Shown: positions 1 through 12,119 of the stretch, piece by piece
Layout of the letters: the number at the start of each line of letters is the position of its first letter
Position numbering within the stretch: position 1 is the first letter of the stretch
The notes under the pieces: model-generated
The model's database searches: none
Seen by the model: the letters and a program-made list of their open reading frames with translations, nothing else
What the model was told of the DNA's origin: nothing
Assembly: GCA_024529925.1 (NCBI GenBank)
Contig: JAFEUB010000893.1
Coordinates: 319,001-383,000 of the forward strand
Source: Ophthalmolycus amberensis
Taxonomy: Eukaryota; Chordata; Actinopteri; Perciformes; Zoarcidae
Length of the DNA stretch: 64,000 nt
Direction: 5' to 3'
Made by a program: the position numbers and the translations under genes

Positions 1-3000
1 GAAGAGCCCCACTGTGTCTGAGCTCAAATATTGCTTGTTTGAATCAGTCCCCTGCCAGATCAAGTCGCAGAAACTTGGTAAAACGGCATCGACATGGAAA
101 AGGGATTGAAACCCAAACATGTCAGAATAAGACACGAGAATTACTTGCTTTTCTTAAGAGAAATGGTGCTTTTTTTTCTCTCTCTCTCTCCCCCACTGGG
201 TTTTGGACTTTATTGAAGTTCATGTTTGAGCGTGTATATTACACTGATATGCTATGCTGCATCTCTGTACTGGTGACAGTTGATTTGCTGCAAACACCCG
301 AAAACATGAAAGAGTTTGAGCCGCCTAGGTCTGAGGGATAGAGAATATTAATCTGCGTAACTCTCACAAGTTTTGGAAATACCCAGTGATTATGACAGCC
401 ACGAGCAGGTCACTCTTCAGCACTAATGCACATTAAGAAGTGAAAACGGGTCTCATATCCCTGAGTCATAACATAATTCCACGGGTGAAAGTACATTATC
501 AGTTTACAAGTTCCTCATGAAGCTGTAAAGGAGGTGATGCGCTGAAGAGTTTTAAAGGGTGAAAGCGCGCGCGCGGCACGCAAACAAGACAGCACACCTG
601 ACTCTTGCATTCATTTTCAACTTTTAGCAGCAGGGTGCAACGCAAATGTTTGCTCGTTCACCTCGGTTGTTTATTCATGCAAGAGAACGGGCCTCCCGGG
701 TACGGAGGGGGCCGTGAAAAGCAACGAGACGAGGAAAAGACAAACATCTTGCAGTGCCTTAACATTCAGTGGTGAACGTATTTCCTCTCATTTTATTAAC
801 AGATTTATTTTGATTACAATCACAAACGAACTACCTCAGCCACACGCATACAGCTGATTGTACTCGATATATTTGTTATGATCCTTGATTAGATCTCTTT
901 GATTTTATTCCTTTATGCCCTTTGTTGTTGTCGGTTGTTTTTTTTTCATTCTTTTTTCCCAGGGAGTAATGGATAACATCTGATACTCATCTATATAACT
1001 CTCACAGCTGCCCTACAAATGTCATTGCGGCACCACCATATCTCCTTGAGGGCCAGTATCCTTCCCCACGCTGCACTAGTGAGAGCCTCGTCTTTGCTGT
1101 CCCCCCCCTCTCGTCTCTTCCTCCCCTTCCCCACCCTTTCAACTTGTGGTGGGAGCTGAACGCTTTTTTTAAATTTTCCAAGCAAAAGAAAATATATAAA
1201 CCAAGCACGAGTGATCGGACTGTCTTTTTTCAAACAAAGGCTTCAAAATGATGTAACTTATCTCTTTGACTCTGTTGTGTTTCTTGTTAGTCAAGTATCA
1301 AGGCCTGAGAAAAAGGAGGGTAGAAGTTGCACAGCCGGGAAGCAACTTCGGGTTCTCGCCCACAAAGACTCACAATGACATCCAAGCTGAAAACGTTCAT
1401 ACAAACGTTACTACAGCTGCCTGGACGCAACAGTATCTTAATGTCCACACTGCGCCATCGCCGTCTTTCAAAATGACCTGATCACATCAGTCGAGGTGCT
1501 AACAGTGTCTACGTCTGCATGTTTGCTCAGCGTCTTTGTTCCTGCGCCACCAGCTTCTGTTCATGGTTGCTGACAACTGCAGCAGATCCTCCTCTGTGTG
1601 AACCATCTTAATTCCTCTTGCCGTGGCATCAGGATAGATTAGCTGCTGGGAGTCATCAGCTTCAATACTCAGACACATTTGTGCTGTTTGTTTTTTTTAA
1701 GTAAAAGCGCCATACACACCATTCCCTGAGGTGATAATTGTGTATTTTTAGCAGCAACTAAGCCTAACTATTGTACCCAGAATAGTTTTGTGATGGACAT
1801 ACCCTAACGAGATACCGGCCTAGTTGTAAGGTTGTGTTTTTTTTTTAAACAAACACTGGGTGAGCCGGTCTCCAGCATGGACCCAGTAGGATTCAAATTT
1901 ATCCAGCACAGCTTGATGTCATTGTTCGATCAGCTCTGTGAGGAATGAGCCAAGGCTGACTGATTCTGCCCTTCATCGAGATATGCAGGAATAAAGTTTT
2001 CGGCATACCCGGAGTTCTAGGTATGTCATGAATATGGATAAACAAACAAACGGCTTCAGTTCATTCCAGTCACAACCGGCATAGCAGGAATCTAGCAGGT
2101 TAGATGTCCGTGGCGGAAGGAGAGGGAAGAAGTGCAGCTGCAGAATCACCTCTGTGGCCCTGATTTGTCTTCCAACCCATCTCTCTCTGGCTCCCTCAGG
2201 AGTAGCTAGTGCTGCAGTCTGTACCCCGGTGTTTGCTTTTGCTTTGTTCCCTTTCCTTATTTACACTTTTTTTTTTCTCTCCCTCATTCTGCATGTCTTC
2301 CTATAACTCTCAGGGTTCATTTGTCATCTTGTATCCTATATGATTAATACAGTGTTGAAAAGGTAAGCTTGTACTTCTTAAAAGTGCATATACTGTCACC
2401 TGCAGTATAGCCTGTATTGCTTCTCTCTGATCATTCCCTGTATCTGCCTCCCGGGTCAGAGAAGACGGCGTGTTGTAAAAACCAGCCCTGTAATGTGAGC
2501 GCTGTTGTTTCAAGCAAACGTACACTTTCAGTCACTCACATGAAGGCTTTGCTAATTAGATTTCAAGAACGAGACCAAAGAAAGTACTGATTTTCAATTA
2601 CTTCCAATATGAATCATTAGCCATCTATTTACTAATTTACTAATTTACTAATACTGGATTAGGTGGTAGCATAATGCTGGAAAGGAAAATGAATACCTCC
2701 GGAGGTTTTCCCCTTCAAGAGCATTCACATCGAGCTGAGCTTTCGCCTCTATGGTGCATTTCAGGGGTGAATGGAAACTTGAAGAGGGCATCTACTGCTT
2801 TGAAATTGAAAAAGATAAATGAGATTGAAAAAGATAAATGAGATGTTCAGTGGCTTATTTATTTCTTTGCTTGGTTGTTTGCTTATTCAAAACAAGAGTA
2901 CATAGAGGCCGCAAGATTCATAGTGTCCTGTTGTTGTTCAGAGCGCATGACACATTTCCACTTCCCCCCCGATGAGATGCATAAAGTGCAGATCAGCCAA

Positions 3001-3425
3001 CCCAGATAGATGGACAACAAGCTCGTAGAGGTTGGCCTTGTTTAATTCCACTGAGTCATGGCCGCTAAAGGAAAATGTCAAGCATTATAAAGAGATAGAT
3101 CAGGCTCACAAGACCTCTGGCTCCCCAGGGAATTCCCTGATATTTGAGGGCCTATCCTGTTAAGATCCTGGCAAATTACAGCTTCAGCTAGCCTTGAGGA
3201 ATGCGCTGCTCCAGAAATAAGAAACGCCTTCCTTAGCACTCATTGAGGATACATGATTCAGTGGCGATACAGCATAATGACTCTCACTCCGGGGGGCTGA
3301 AAAATGCTTTGACTATGACGCTAACCTGTCCTAATGGATTTCGTTGCAAGGAGCCTCTTCGAGCATGCAGCTGCGATGAACGGAGTTTAGTGCAAACTTT
3401 GCTTAAGGGGAGTAACACTTCAGCA
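1..3425. other. Gene-free stretch
   Basis: I see no recognisable gene, RNA gene or intact mobile element here. Reading frames are short, up to about 100 codons, and lack splice context or familiar motifs. Small features are pyrimidine tracts, three runs of the 9-10 bp unit TTTACTAA near 2,629-2,651, and a 19-bp tandem duplication at 2,805-2,842. It is either intergenic DNA or part of a large intron. Confidence 0.6.
2805..2842. repeat. 19-bp tandem duplication
   Basis: The unit ATTGAAAAAGATAAATGAG occurs twice, perfectly and head to tail, with no spacer. It is probably a replication-slippage duplication with no obvious function. Confidence 0.9.
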
Positions 3426-3429
3426 GTCG

Positions 3430-4055
3430 GGTATGCTGTGCTGTCGTCTTGGTTGATTCAGAACGCTGCAGCTCGAGTCCTCACTAAGACCAGGAGGGTG
3501 GATCCACATCACTCCAGTTCTGAGGTCTTTGCACTGGCTTCCTGTCCAACAAAGAATTGACTTTAAAATCCTGCTGTTGGTTTACAAAGCACTGAATGGT
3601 TTGGGACCAAAATACATCTCCTGATCTGCTACTACCTTATGAACCATCCCGACCCCTCAGGTCGTCTGGGACCGGTCTACTTTCTGTTCCCAGAGTCAGA
3701 ACTAAACATGGAGAAGCAGCGTTCAGTTTTTCTGCTGCCACATATCTGGAACAAAGTCCCAGAAAGCTGCAGGTCTGCTGAGACCCTCAGCTCATTTAAA
3801 TCAAGATTGAAGACCTTTCTGTTTGCTGCTGCCTTTAATTGAACCACAGTTCAATTAATATATTAATCAATTTCCTGCATTTCTGCATTTTACTACTGCA
3901 TTTTATTTCTTACACTGTTTTTTAATTGTTTTTGAAATCTCCTTTTCTTTTGCCTTGTGTTTTGATGCTTTTAATGGTTTTATGTGAAGCACTTTGAATT
4001 ACCTTGTTGTTGAAATGTGCTATACAAATAAACTTGCCTTGCCTTGCCTTGCCTT
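3430..4055 (+). mobile_element. 5'-truncated L2-like LINE with its 3' tail
   Basis: This is the decayed 3' part of a CR1/L2-clade non-LTR retrotransposon. Translation in shifting frames recovers the C-terminal reverse-transcriptase region typical of these elements: QNAAARVLT near 3,457, then DFKILLLVYKALNGLGP near 3,560, LRSSGTGLLSVPRVRTK near 3,660 and a final SFKSRLKTFLF before a stop near 3,840. Frameshifts break the frame, so the copy is dead. After the stop comes a 3' UTR with a conserved tail (GTGAAGCACTTTGAATTACC at about 3,986) and terminal CCTTG repeats at 4,033-4,055. The same tail is present inverted at about 48,970. The clade assignment rests on recalled family motifs. The 5' boundary is approximate. 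Confidence 0.8.
4033..4055 (+). repeat. CCTTG short tandem repeat (LINE terminus)
   Basis: About four units of the pentamer CCTTG follow the AATAAA-like LINE tail. L2/CR1-type LINEs end in short tandem repeats instead of poly(A), so this probably marks the 3' end of the insertion. Confidence 0.85.
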
Positions 4056-4489
4056 GGTTCACTGTTACGTAAAGTGAGCAGAGTGTTCTTTTTGAGAGAG
4101 TGTTTTTTTGTTTGACTCGGGGCCATGTAACTGCTGACACTAATGATGATATTACGGAAACGCTGCAAAAGAAATGGTGCAAGCCCAGGCTGCTCATCTG
4201 TGTTCCCAAACTCCTACCGTTTGATAATAACCCTCATGGTATAGCATGAGCAACTGCCGCTATGACTTATCCGTCTCTGCACCTGTCTGTCAATCACGGA
4301 CAAACGCCAAAATAGGAGCAAACTGGTTCAATCATTTTGAGACAAATGTTTCAGGTAAGGCCTTCCTGCATGCATTTTGCATTGAAAGAAATGTAAATTG
4401 ATTAATAATACACAACAAATGAGATGTCTAAATCAGTTGAAAACCCAACTATGAAAGCCGCAATTTGGATTTTTTTCGTGTATTTACAT

Positions 4490-5000
4490 TCTCACTGCCA
4501 ACCTCGTCAAATACTGACGCTTGGTCGGTGACCCTGCGCTTCTAATTATGACACTCTACGTACCCTCAAATGTCAGTTTTGGAATTGTCAGTGACGGCGT
4601 GTCTGTTACATGCACATGTAAAAAAAAAACGTCCAAAGTATGTGTTTACATTACGGTTTACTCAGTAACACAACTACTTGATTAAGTTCTTGCAACAAAC
4701 GGTTCTTGGTTAGTCTTTTTAACTTGCATTAAAATAAGGCAATGTTGACTTGGTTTGACACAGGACACAAACAGCACCCTCCTGGGTTAAAGTCCTGTGT
4801 TTGTTAGACCCATGCGTCCTCTCCCAACCACCCTTCACAGACTTTCTTGCTCCCTATACTATGTCACACTGGAGTTACTTGAAAGCCCAGTCTGTCTCAT
4901 ACAGATGCTAACGTGTGCCCTAGGTGAGTCTGTATTAGATGCCGAGGGGCACTGGTGGTATTTGACGAGTTGGGAGTGAGAACGGGTTGATTTAAATGCA
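4490..5000. repeat. Possible teleost interspersed repeat
   Basis: The wording of this stretch (for example GTCAAATACTGACGCTTGGT near 4,507 and GGGTTAAAGTCCTGTGTTTG near 4,784) resembles a dispersed repeat I recall from other fish genomes. No second copy, terminal repeats or target duplication was found in the window. The call rests on memory and its limits are uncertain. Confidence 0.3.
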
Positions 5001-7852
5001 GTTTGACAAGGATGATGATGGTTATGTTCAGAGACATTCGCGATCTCAACACTGGTGGAACGAACCCTGTCTCCTAAAATGTACATTCATCAAAAGTGCA
5101 TTGTGAATTATGTTTCAAGGCAAACGTATCTTGTCTCAGATTATAATTGTTTTTGATGCGTAGTAAATATGTCTTGATAGTCAGCGGATGAATGTAGTCT
5201 TTTTAGCTGGTAATTGATGTTTTGTATTTTGGGCAAGTACCGTTTTTTGACAGAAAGCAGCAGACTAACAGTAAGACTGAACAAAAACAGTACATTTGCC
5301 GCCCGGAAAACCGCAGCTTTAAGCATATTTTCCTGCGAAAACATTAAGTGAAATGAGCAAGTAAAATGTTGATGGCAGAAATGTCAGTATCTTTTTATAT
5401 TCTGCTATTATTACTTCTTCCAGCACTGGTCACCACCATTTCAAATGTTCAGGATTGATAAACATCCTAGCTCCTAAGACCTGTGGACAGCCAAAGCGTA
5501 GTCTATATGTAGAAAGACCCCCATAGGAGAGATGACAGTCAATGCGGCACAGTGCATTATCCTCTCTGATTAGGTTAGACCACAGACTACGGGAGGCAGT
5601 TAATTTTCAGCAGAGCTGCAGCATCTTCTGCCTCGGCTGCTCCATTTATTTGAATAAGCCAACACCACTGAGCGGCACACAACGCTCGCTGGCAAACACC
5701 AGAGATAGAGGTGTGATAATGAAAGTAAAACAGTGGAGGATAATTCCTGTAAATTGTGCCTGATCGGACCGGTGGCCCCCTACTCCCTCGCTCATCAAGA
5801 CTAATGTAATGTACCGAGCAGGGAGGGACATAGCCTGTCTCTGGATTGTTAGCGCTGCTCTCTGCAGCACGGGTATACTATCTCCTGCTACTTCTCAGAA
5901 GAAAACACGTCTCTGGTGGCTGAATAGATGCAACAAGAGAGGCACAATGTTCCACCTCTGTGTCACCAGCTGTACATTATTAAGTCCCCAAACTGACTAC
6001 ATGAAAGTGTTTTCATTAAAAATCCATCCTTGTTTCAAATGAGTGTTGCGTGTGAAATATAATTGAAAGGTGTGCACACTTACAGCAATATAAGATATGG
6101 CTTGAAGCCAGCTAACAAGGTTTTCAATAATTTCACAGGTTTGTCTGATTTACGTAAGAAACGAAGCACAAAGATGGATGAAACGCGTATCCTGAGTCTT
6201 CAGAAGAATGTGGTTAATTAATCAAACTGAAAACAACATTCACAATCTGCATGAATAAACCTGTCGCCAGCAGTGAATTCGTTTTCTAAACACCCTTTCC
6301 CAGTGTGCACTTATAAAGGAGTTGGTCACATTAAAGGGAATAGCCACTCATTTTTACTAAACTGTAAGAAGCATCTGTCTCTACTGCTTTCTATGTCAAT
6401 GGGAGAAGTGATCTAATATGTGTAACTGGCAAAATGTCTCCTTTATCTATTTTTACAAATTTTATGTTGAACTGGTAAACCACAAGGCACACATTGTTCT
6501 TGATTTTGGTGACAACTGGGGTGCGAAACAGAAATTGTTGTGATTTATTTTTTTCTCACTTGGCAAACAGCGTGATCTGTGGTTCATGGATTTTCCGTCA
6601 ATGAAAGGTTTTATTTTTTCCTTTTTCTGGTTTCACTAGTTAGGGCTGCAAATAAGCTCCTGTTGCTGCTGCAGGAAACATAAAATGCATCATGATTCGT
6701 GGGAATTTTTTCCCAGAAGAGATTTCCTCATTACTGGGTATTGTGACCCTAAGAGACCTGGATGGACCCATTTTTGTAAATGGATACAGGGGATCTTTAG
6801 GGGAAGACAGCAGATCAACAGCATATGCCACATAGAATAAACACTGTTTTGGTTCGGTGCCTCTTTAGATTTGGAAAATTTAGAGTATATTCGGGAAGAA
6901 CATTAGGATTGAAGTGTGTGATGGCCGAATGCTCAATTATGTCTCATAAACTGTTACAGCAATTTGTGGCTTGAAGTTACACAGATTTTATGTCAAACTG
7001 AAACAATTTTTGCCAATCGATAAAGATGGTCGAAATAATTTGGTTAATAAAATGGCCCCTGTGAATATGGTCATGCCAGTTTCCGCCTTGCCAAAATGTA
7101 GCCTAACTTCGGAGTGTTTTTCAGCCCCGTCTCCAACAAGCTAGCTTATAAACCGATTGCTGCAGCCTGTCTAAGACCGTAATGTTGCTTCAATATTCAA
7201 TATCACAGGTCTCATCAAACAAAATGTCTTTTATTGAACTATACTGTGTTATACCATGATTATTCAATATTGTTAGTTATTGCTACAAATCGTTCAAATC
7301 GCCATAAATTGGCCATATGTTCAAACTAACAAAGAACAAAGCTGCCACATGACTTTGGGTTACCTCCGAGAGGTTCTAGCTTAACAGTATTTCCTGCTTC
7401 CTCACAGAAGTGATGTTGCCAATCTGACAGCAATTATCAGACACAGTCGTGTTGCATCTGTGAGGTGCAGTGACTCAGCACCCATGGGTGTTCTAGTTGG
7501 CGAGTTAGAGTTTCCAGTTCCTAGGCTTTACACATAGAAAGTAGACACAGTAATTGAGAACTTCGGGACGATAAATAATCACTGGTTTATTCTAATAATC
7601 ATAACAAGCCTTATTTTTCTGAATGCTTAATTAGTGTCCCGGAGAAGTGGCATGTTGCCAAAATGATCTCGCCGTGTACCTGTGGACCACTGAGGGCGAG
7701 TGAGGGAGTGTGTGTGAGAGAGGACGGAGGGAGAAATCACAGGTGTGGATGCCGGGAATGAAAGGAATCCAGACTGATAATGGGTTGAGAATGTCACCTC
7801 GACTCGCCAGAGAGCCTGTCACTATGGCCATTTTATACTCATACTTTCCCCC

Positions 7853-7877
7853 CACACACACACACACACACACACAC
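7853..7877. repeat. CA microsatellite
   Basis: About twelve CA dinucleotides follow a short C run. It is a simple sequence repeat, probably polymorphic in length. Confidence 0.9.
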
Positions 7878-9520
7878 TGCTACCCTTTGCTCACTGCCAA
7901 TATATTGAGCGCTAGAAGGGAGTCATTAAAATGGCAATCAGTGCTTCTTAATTACTAGGCATTGTAGAAAGATATTTGGTCTGCGGGGGGGCCAAGGGAG
8001 AATTCTTAAACGCTCAGCTGCTCTCCAGTCCATTATGCGGGTCGGGTGTTAAAGACTTGCACCTCCATTTCCATTCTGTTCAAAAACAGACTTAATGAAA
8101 ATGCCCAAGTGTCGCAAAGCCTGGGCCTTGTTGGAAGTCACAATGCAATCAACAACAGACCCCAACTTAAATTTGTGTCAGGCCTTGCTTCAAACGCCTC
8201 ACACACAATTGTGATCAAAGTCTAGCGCTCTAAACAAATCGAAGCACTACTCTCGGCCAGGCTTTGAAAAGAGCCCACTGAGAACGCAGTGCATTTTAAG
8301 TCTTAAAGATACTGCTACTCTATGCACGCAATAAACGTTGCATTTTTGCGAAAAAGGAGAGAAATAAGTCTTGACTTCACTTGCAAGTCAATGAGCCAGT
8401 TTGATGGAACGAGCCTGAGGGATAGCTTGCATAATTAGCAGACGTGTCTTTAAAAATGGGAAGCCTGCAGTGTTGCCTCTGTTTCACTCCTCACAACTAC
8501 AAATGGAAAGTTTCCATTCACATGGCCACAAAAGGAGCATGCATGTGCTCACGGGGACCGCATGCAAGGCCGGTCAAGGACACGTTCAAATGGAAACTGT
8601 GCCCGTGTCTCCATATCACATTCTCACACTCGGCCTGAATCAACAGACGCAGCGGGAAGTGTGCCCACCCACGCAGGGCTTGTGTCCTGATTAGTGGTGG
8701 CAGTTTCTGTGAGTGCCAGAGAAGACAGCTTGGAGGGCTTGTTTGGAATAAATACTCCTCTCCAGGTCCAGAGGTTAAAAACCCATTTGGATCGTCATAA
8801 ATATTCTCGTAGTGACTCGTAGATATTTGAAACACCCCTTTTAGAAGCTGAAGCCAAAGACCACAGTGTAAAAGTTAACTACCACATCACCTGGCGATCG
8901 AGACAGAAGACAGCTCTAAATACAACTGAACTGTCAAAGCTCATTTTGGTTAAATTTGCTCTAATGGAATGCCAGAAGCTGGATATTTCAACCATTTTTT
9001 CCATTACTTTTAAGTAAATATTTCAGTCATTAGTTAAATTAGTTGAGCTGCTCTACAATCTGAACGCCCTGGCAGAGACTGTACAACACAGTTACCACTG
9101 CTTAGGAATCACTTTTTTCTTTGCACTACCATAGCTGTCGAGAAAAGATTTGATTTATTGAGAGAAAAAGTCACACTTTTCGAGGAAAACCTGACCTGAG
9201 GAGACTTCAAAACAGCGTTGAACCTCTCAGTTCAGCCTGTTGGATTCCGTTTTTGGTGCCTGTTGTGTTGTTAGAAAAAGCCCAACGAGACAAGGGTTAC
9301 GTCTGTCAGCTTGTTTACTCTCTTTTTCGCTGCTTCGGATCAGAATAAGCACCAGCCGGCCCTTGTCTGTTCCCAGCATGAAAAACTTTCTCACAAAAAT
9401 CCCAGCATCTGACCTCCTCTCGAGATGAATACATGAATGTCCAAACACCCTGCTCCAAAATTTCTGGGAGTCAGCTCTGCTTTCTTGCACATTAGACAAG
9501 GTCAAGGTGTAGTCTCATGA

Positions 9521-9535
9521 GGGGGGGGGGGGGGG
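9521..9535. repeat. Poly-G tract, 15 nt
   Basis: An uninterrupted run of 15 G. It is one of several long G/C homopolymers in this window; its length may be unreliable in an assembly. Confidence 0.85.
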
Positions 9536-10485
9536 TTCCAGAACTTTATGGAGCTCAACACTAACGCTAATAAGGCTCGAGTTCAACCCAAGGAGAATGA
9601 GGGCTTCTTGAAAAAAAAAAAAAACTGATAAACGCCAATCAAGATGTTGCTGAATTATTTATCACCTCTGGTCTGCTGTCAATTTGTTGCTGCTATTTGG
9701 TTGTGCTGTACATGAAATCCTTTTGAGGCGCAGATGGAATTCAGACGAATTGCCCGCAATATGAGAAGAGGGGGATTATGCCTTTCTTCAGTTTGACTGG
9801 GAGTTTGTGCAACATTACCAAAGCCCCTCAGCAAACAGAAGCATCTCCCAACGAGCAACTGGCAAACAACATCGGCTTTACAAGATTTAATTACGTCTAA
9901 TTGTATCCGTTTCCGCGTGGTCCAATCAATCAGTCTGAGCCGTTTTCAGCCTCTTGTGTATATTTAAATAGACGGAATTTCTCGTTCTATGATAATGACG
10001 AGGGGATGGGAAGAGAAAGACAAGAATTGACGCTTATGTAAGATGTTGCATCTTCTCTACTTGACGTATCGAGGCAGCCCTGGCTTCGGGTGAGTGCTTC
10101 ATTCATGTTGTTGTGTTTGATCAGTCGCTGCCATCTCTAGGATTCTGTATGATGCAACCACCGTGAAAGCGTATGGCGTTCCAGCCCGTGGCTTAAGGAA
10201 TGGCACACCACCATCAACAAATGTCACGGCATCTGCCCTCCAGACTGTTATCTGCAAAGCTGTCTCACAGACTCTGCTCTCCACGAGCCTCTGTGTCATC
10301 TGTGACTGCCTGTGAATGATGTCCCCTTAGACTGAGCTCCTGACCACAGGATTAGTTCCACCTTCTATCACTCCCTGAAGTGTTCCTCCAAGGGCCTTGA
10401 GCTGCTTTATCTCCCCTGTGTTTATGATATACCAGCATATATTTTTGAGATTTTGGGAAGTGTTGACTCTTCTGCACTTTAAATC

Positions 10486-10880
10486 ATGCAGGGGGTTGAA
10501 GAATCAGCATATTGTCATCCTCGAATGATGGATCAACAACAAATGGCTGCTAAAGTGACACTAATAAATGTAAGATCCGTGACAAATAGGACTTTTATTC
10601 TACATGATTTTACAGTCTCTCAGAGGCTGGACATGCTGCTTCAGACTGAGACTAATACTTATAGTTTAACTCAATCCTGGTGAGACCAGTCAGCTCACTC
10701 AACAGTGTGTTTGTGTGTGGGGGGGGGGGGGGGGGGGGGGGAAATGGTACCACACTCCCTGCCAGAACAGTTTTTCTAGCTCTGTGGCTTGGGAGCCTTG
10801 ATGTGGGTCTTGCTGTCATTTATGATTTTTTAAATTGCTCCCTTGCAGATATGCAACCAATGATTCATTACCAATAAAAC
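10486..10880 (+). mobile_element. LINE endonuclease-domain remnant split by a poly-G tract
   Basis: The translation of 10,540-10,680 contains AKVTLINVRSVTNRTFILHD followed by a segment ending LLQTETNTY. This matches the start of the apurinic-like endonuclease domain of fish L2/Rex-type LINEs, where a motif like NVRSLTNK..ILND precedes the TETWL active-site Glu. Here the Glu lies in QTET and the following Trp is lost. A stop follows at about 10,681. After a run of 23 G, the frame at 10,800-10,830 gives VGLAVIYDF, resembling the GGGLAVIY that comes further on in the same domain. It is a degenerate fragment with no reverse transcriptase attached. The exact clade and boundaries are uncertain. Confidence 0.65.
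10719..10741. repeat. Poly-G tract, 23 nt
   Basis: Twenty-three consecutive G follow a GT-rich stretch, inside the LINE endonuclease remnant. It is the longest G run in the window. Confidence 0.9.
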
Positions 10881-11265
10881 TATGTTGTTTTTTTTGATTA
10901 GTCAATTAATTATTCAGGGTTATGAAATCCATCGTAAGTTCCCAGAAGCTTGAGGGAATGACCAACGTTTTTAGGATTCATACTCAGGGGAACCACGTTA
11001 CCAATTGTATTTGATGGTTCTCCGTCCAATTGACCCTTCGCAGAGTCCCGCCCCTTACTTTTTTTTGCTAAGTCAATATGCATTATCCTCTGAGGACCTT
11101 GACTAACATATTCATGACTTATTCCTTGATTGAATGTATTTATGCATGTATCTATATATATATTTTGTGCCTGTTACATTGTGTCTGTTTTACAATACAA
11201 TGTTTCTGTTTGTAACTCTTGTTCTGATTTACTACATTTGTACTTACTCTCTGCTTGTCTTTCAG

Positions 11266-11283
11266 TGGAAGCCTCAGCTAATG
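11266..11283 (+). other. Possible 18-nt microexon
   Basis: The 18 bases TGGAAGCCTCAGCTAATG sit between a good acceptor (pyrimidine-rich, TGTCTTTCAG) and a good donor (GTAAGA). Length divisible by three would suit an in-frame microexon of six codons. No neighbouring exon or gene was recognised, and such a pairing can arise by chance in this much DNA. Confidence 0.2.
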
Positions 11284-12032
11284 GTAAGATGTCTCCTTAT
11301 GGTTTGTTTTGCCCCCTGTGAGCATGTTTCAGTTTACTACACCCTCTGTAAACCAACAACCAATTACAAGCATGCAGGCTGCTCAGCTCCACATCAACCA
11401 TGTGTTAACTGTACTCAACAGTGTGTATGAAAATTAAATGAGTTGTCATTTCTTCATCTTTTCTTTTCTTTGTACAGGGCCTCTAAAGGAAATGTGCTTT
11501 TCTACAGCATTGTTTCAACTTCAATCCTCTGCATATTAAATGTTCTGCTCTCACGTCACCCGATGTCTCGTGGAGGTGGTGTGTTAAATGTACTGCTTTC
11601 ATTACTACAGCAGCAGTACTTGTCATTGGAACCCCCGAGCTGCTCCCGCAGTCTAATGATACCAGCATATTTATCCTGTCATATTCCGAGTTACTGACAA
11701 TACAAAAAGAGACGGCCGAGTATTTTCGGAGACTTATGCTGCCATTACTTTCATGTTCCATATGTGGGGAGAGGGGAGAGGGGGGGTGGAATGATCTGCG
11801 AGGGAAACTGATGGCCAGCGTGATATTTCAAAAGGTTACGCTGCATCTTGCTCAGCGATTGTTTTCCACGGATTTATATTTGTTTAAAGGGGTGTTGCGG
11901 TTGTCAGCAATAACAAATGCACTGACAAATAACTGGGCAGTGTGCCATTTGGAATTCATTTACCAAGACAAGGTAGAGATAAAGGCGCCACCCCGACTGT
12001 CTGCGAGCGACACTTCGTAAATCAGAGAACAG

Positions 12033-12119
12033 CGTGGATGGATTACACTGGTGAGAAAGTCTCTCTTCTGAAGGACAACGGCAGTGTGTCTATTTACAAG
12101 CACCTGCCCTACATCATAG
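12033..12119 (+). other. Possible coding exon, unrecognised
   Basis: An open 87-nt segment begins after CAG and ends at a GT. It reads WMDYTGEKVSLLKDNGSVSI and then YKHLPYII, with codon third positions rich in C and G as in real fish exons. The acceptor lacks a strong pyrimidine tract and the donor (GTCAGC) is weak. I do not recognise the protein. It might equally be chance, or an ORF in a long non-coding RNA. Confidence 0.25.

Larger units (their letters stand above)
5001..10480. other. Gene-free stretch
   Basis: No gene was recognised. Open frames on both strands are 60-105 codons and carry no domain motifs. Contents are a CA microsatellite at 7,853-7,877, a run of 15 G at 9,521-9,535, A and T runs, and otherwise unique-looking AT-rich DNA. 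No promoter, CpG island or RNA gene could be supported. Confidence 0.55.

Noticed and set aside
4033..4055. Short tandem repeats as a CRISPR-like array
   Set aside because: The units are 5 bp without spacers, in eukaryotic DNA, and form the end of a LINE.
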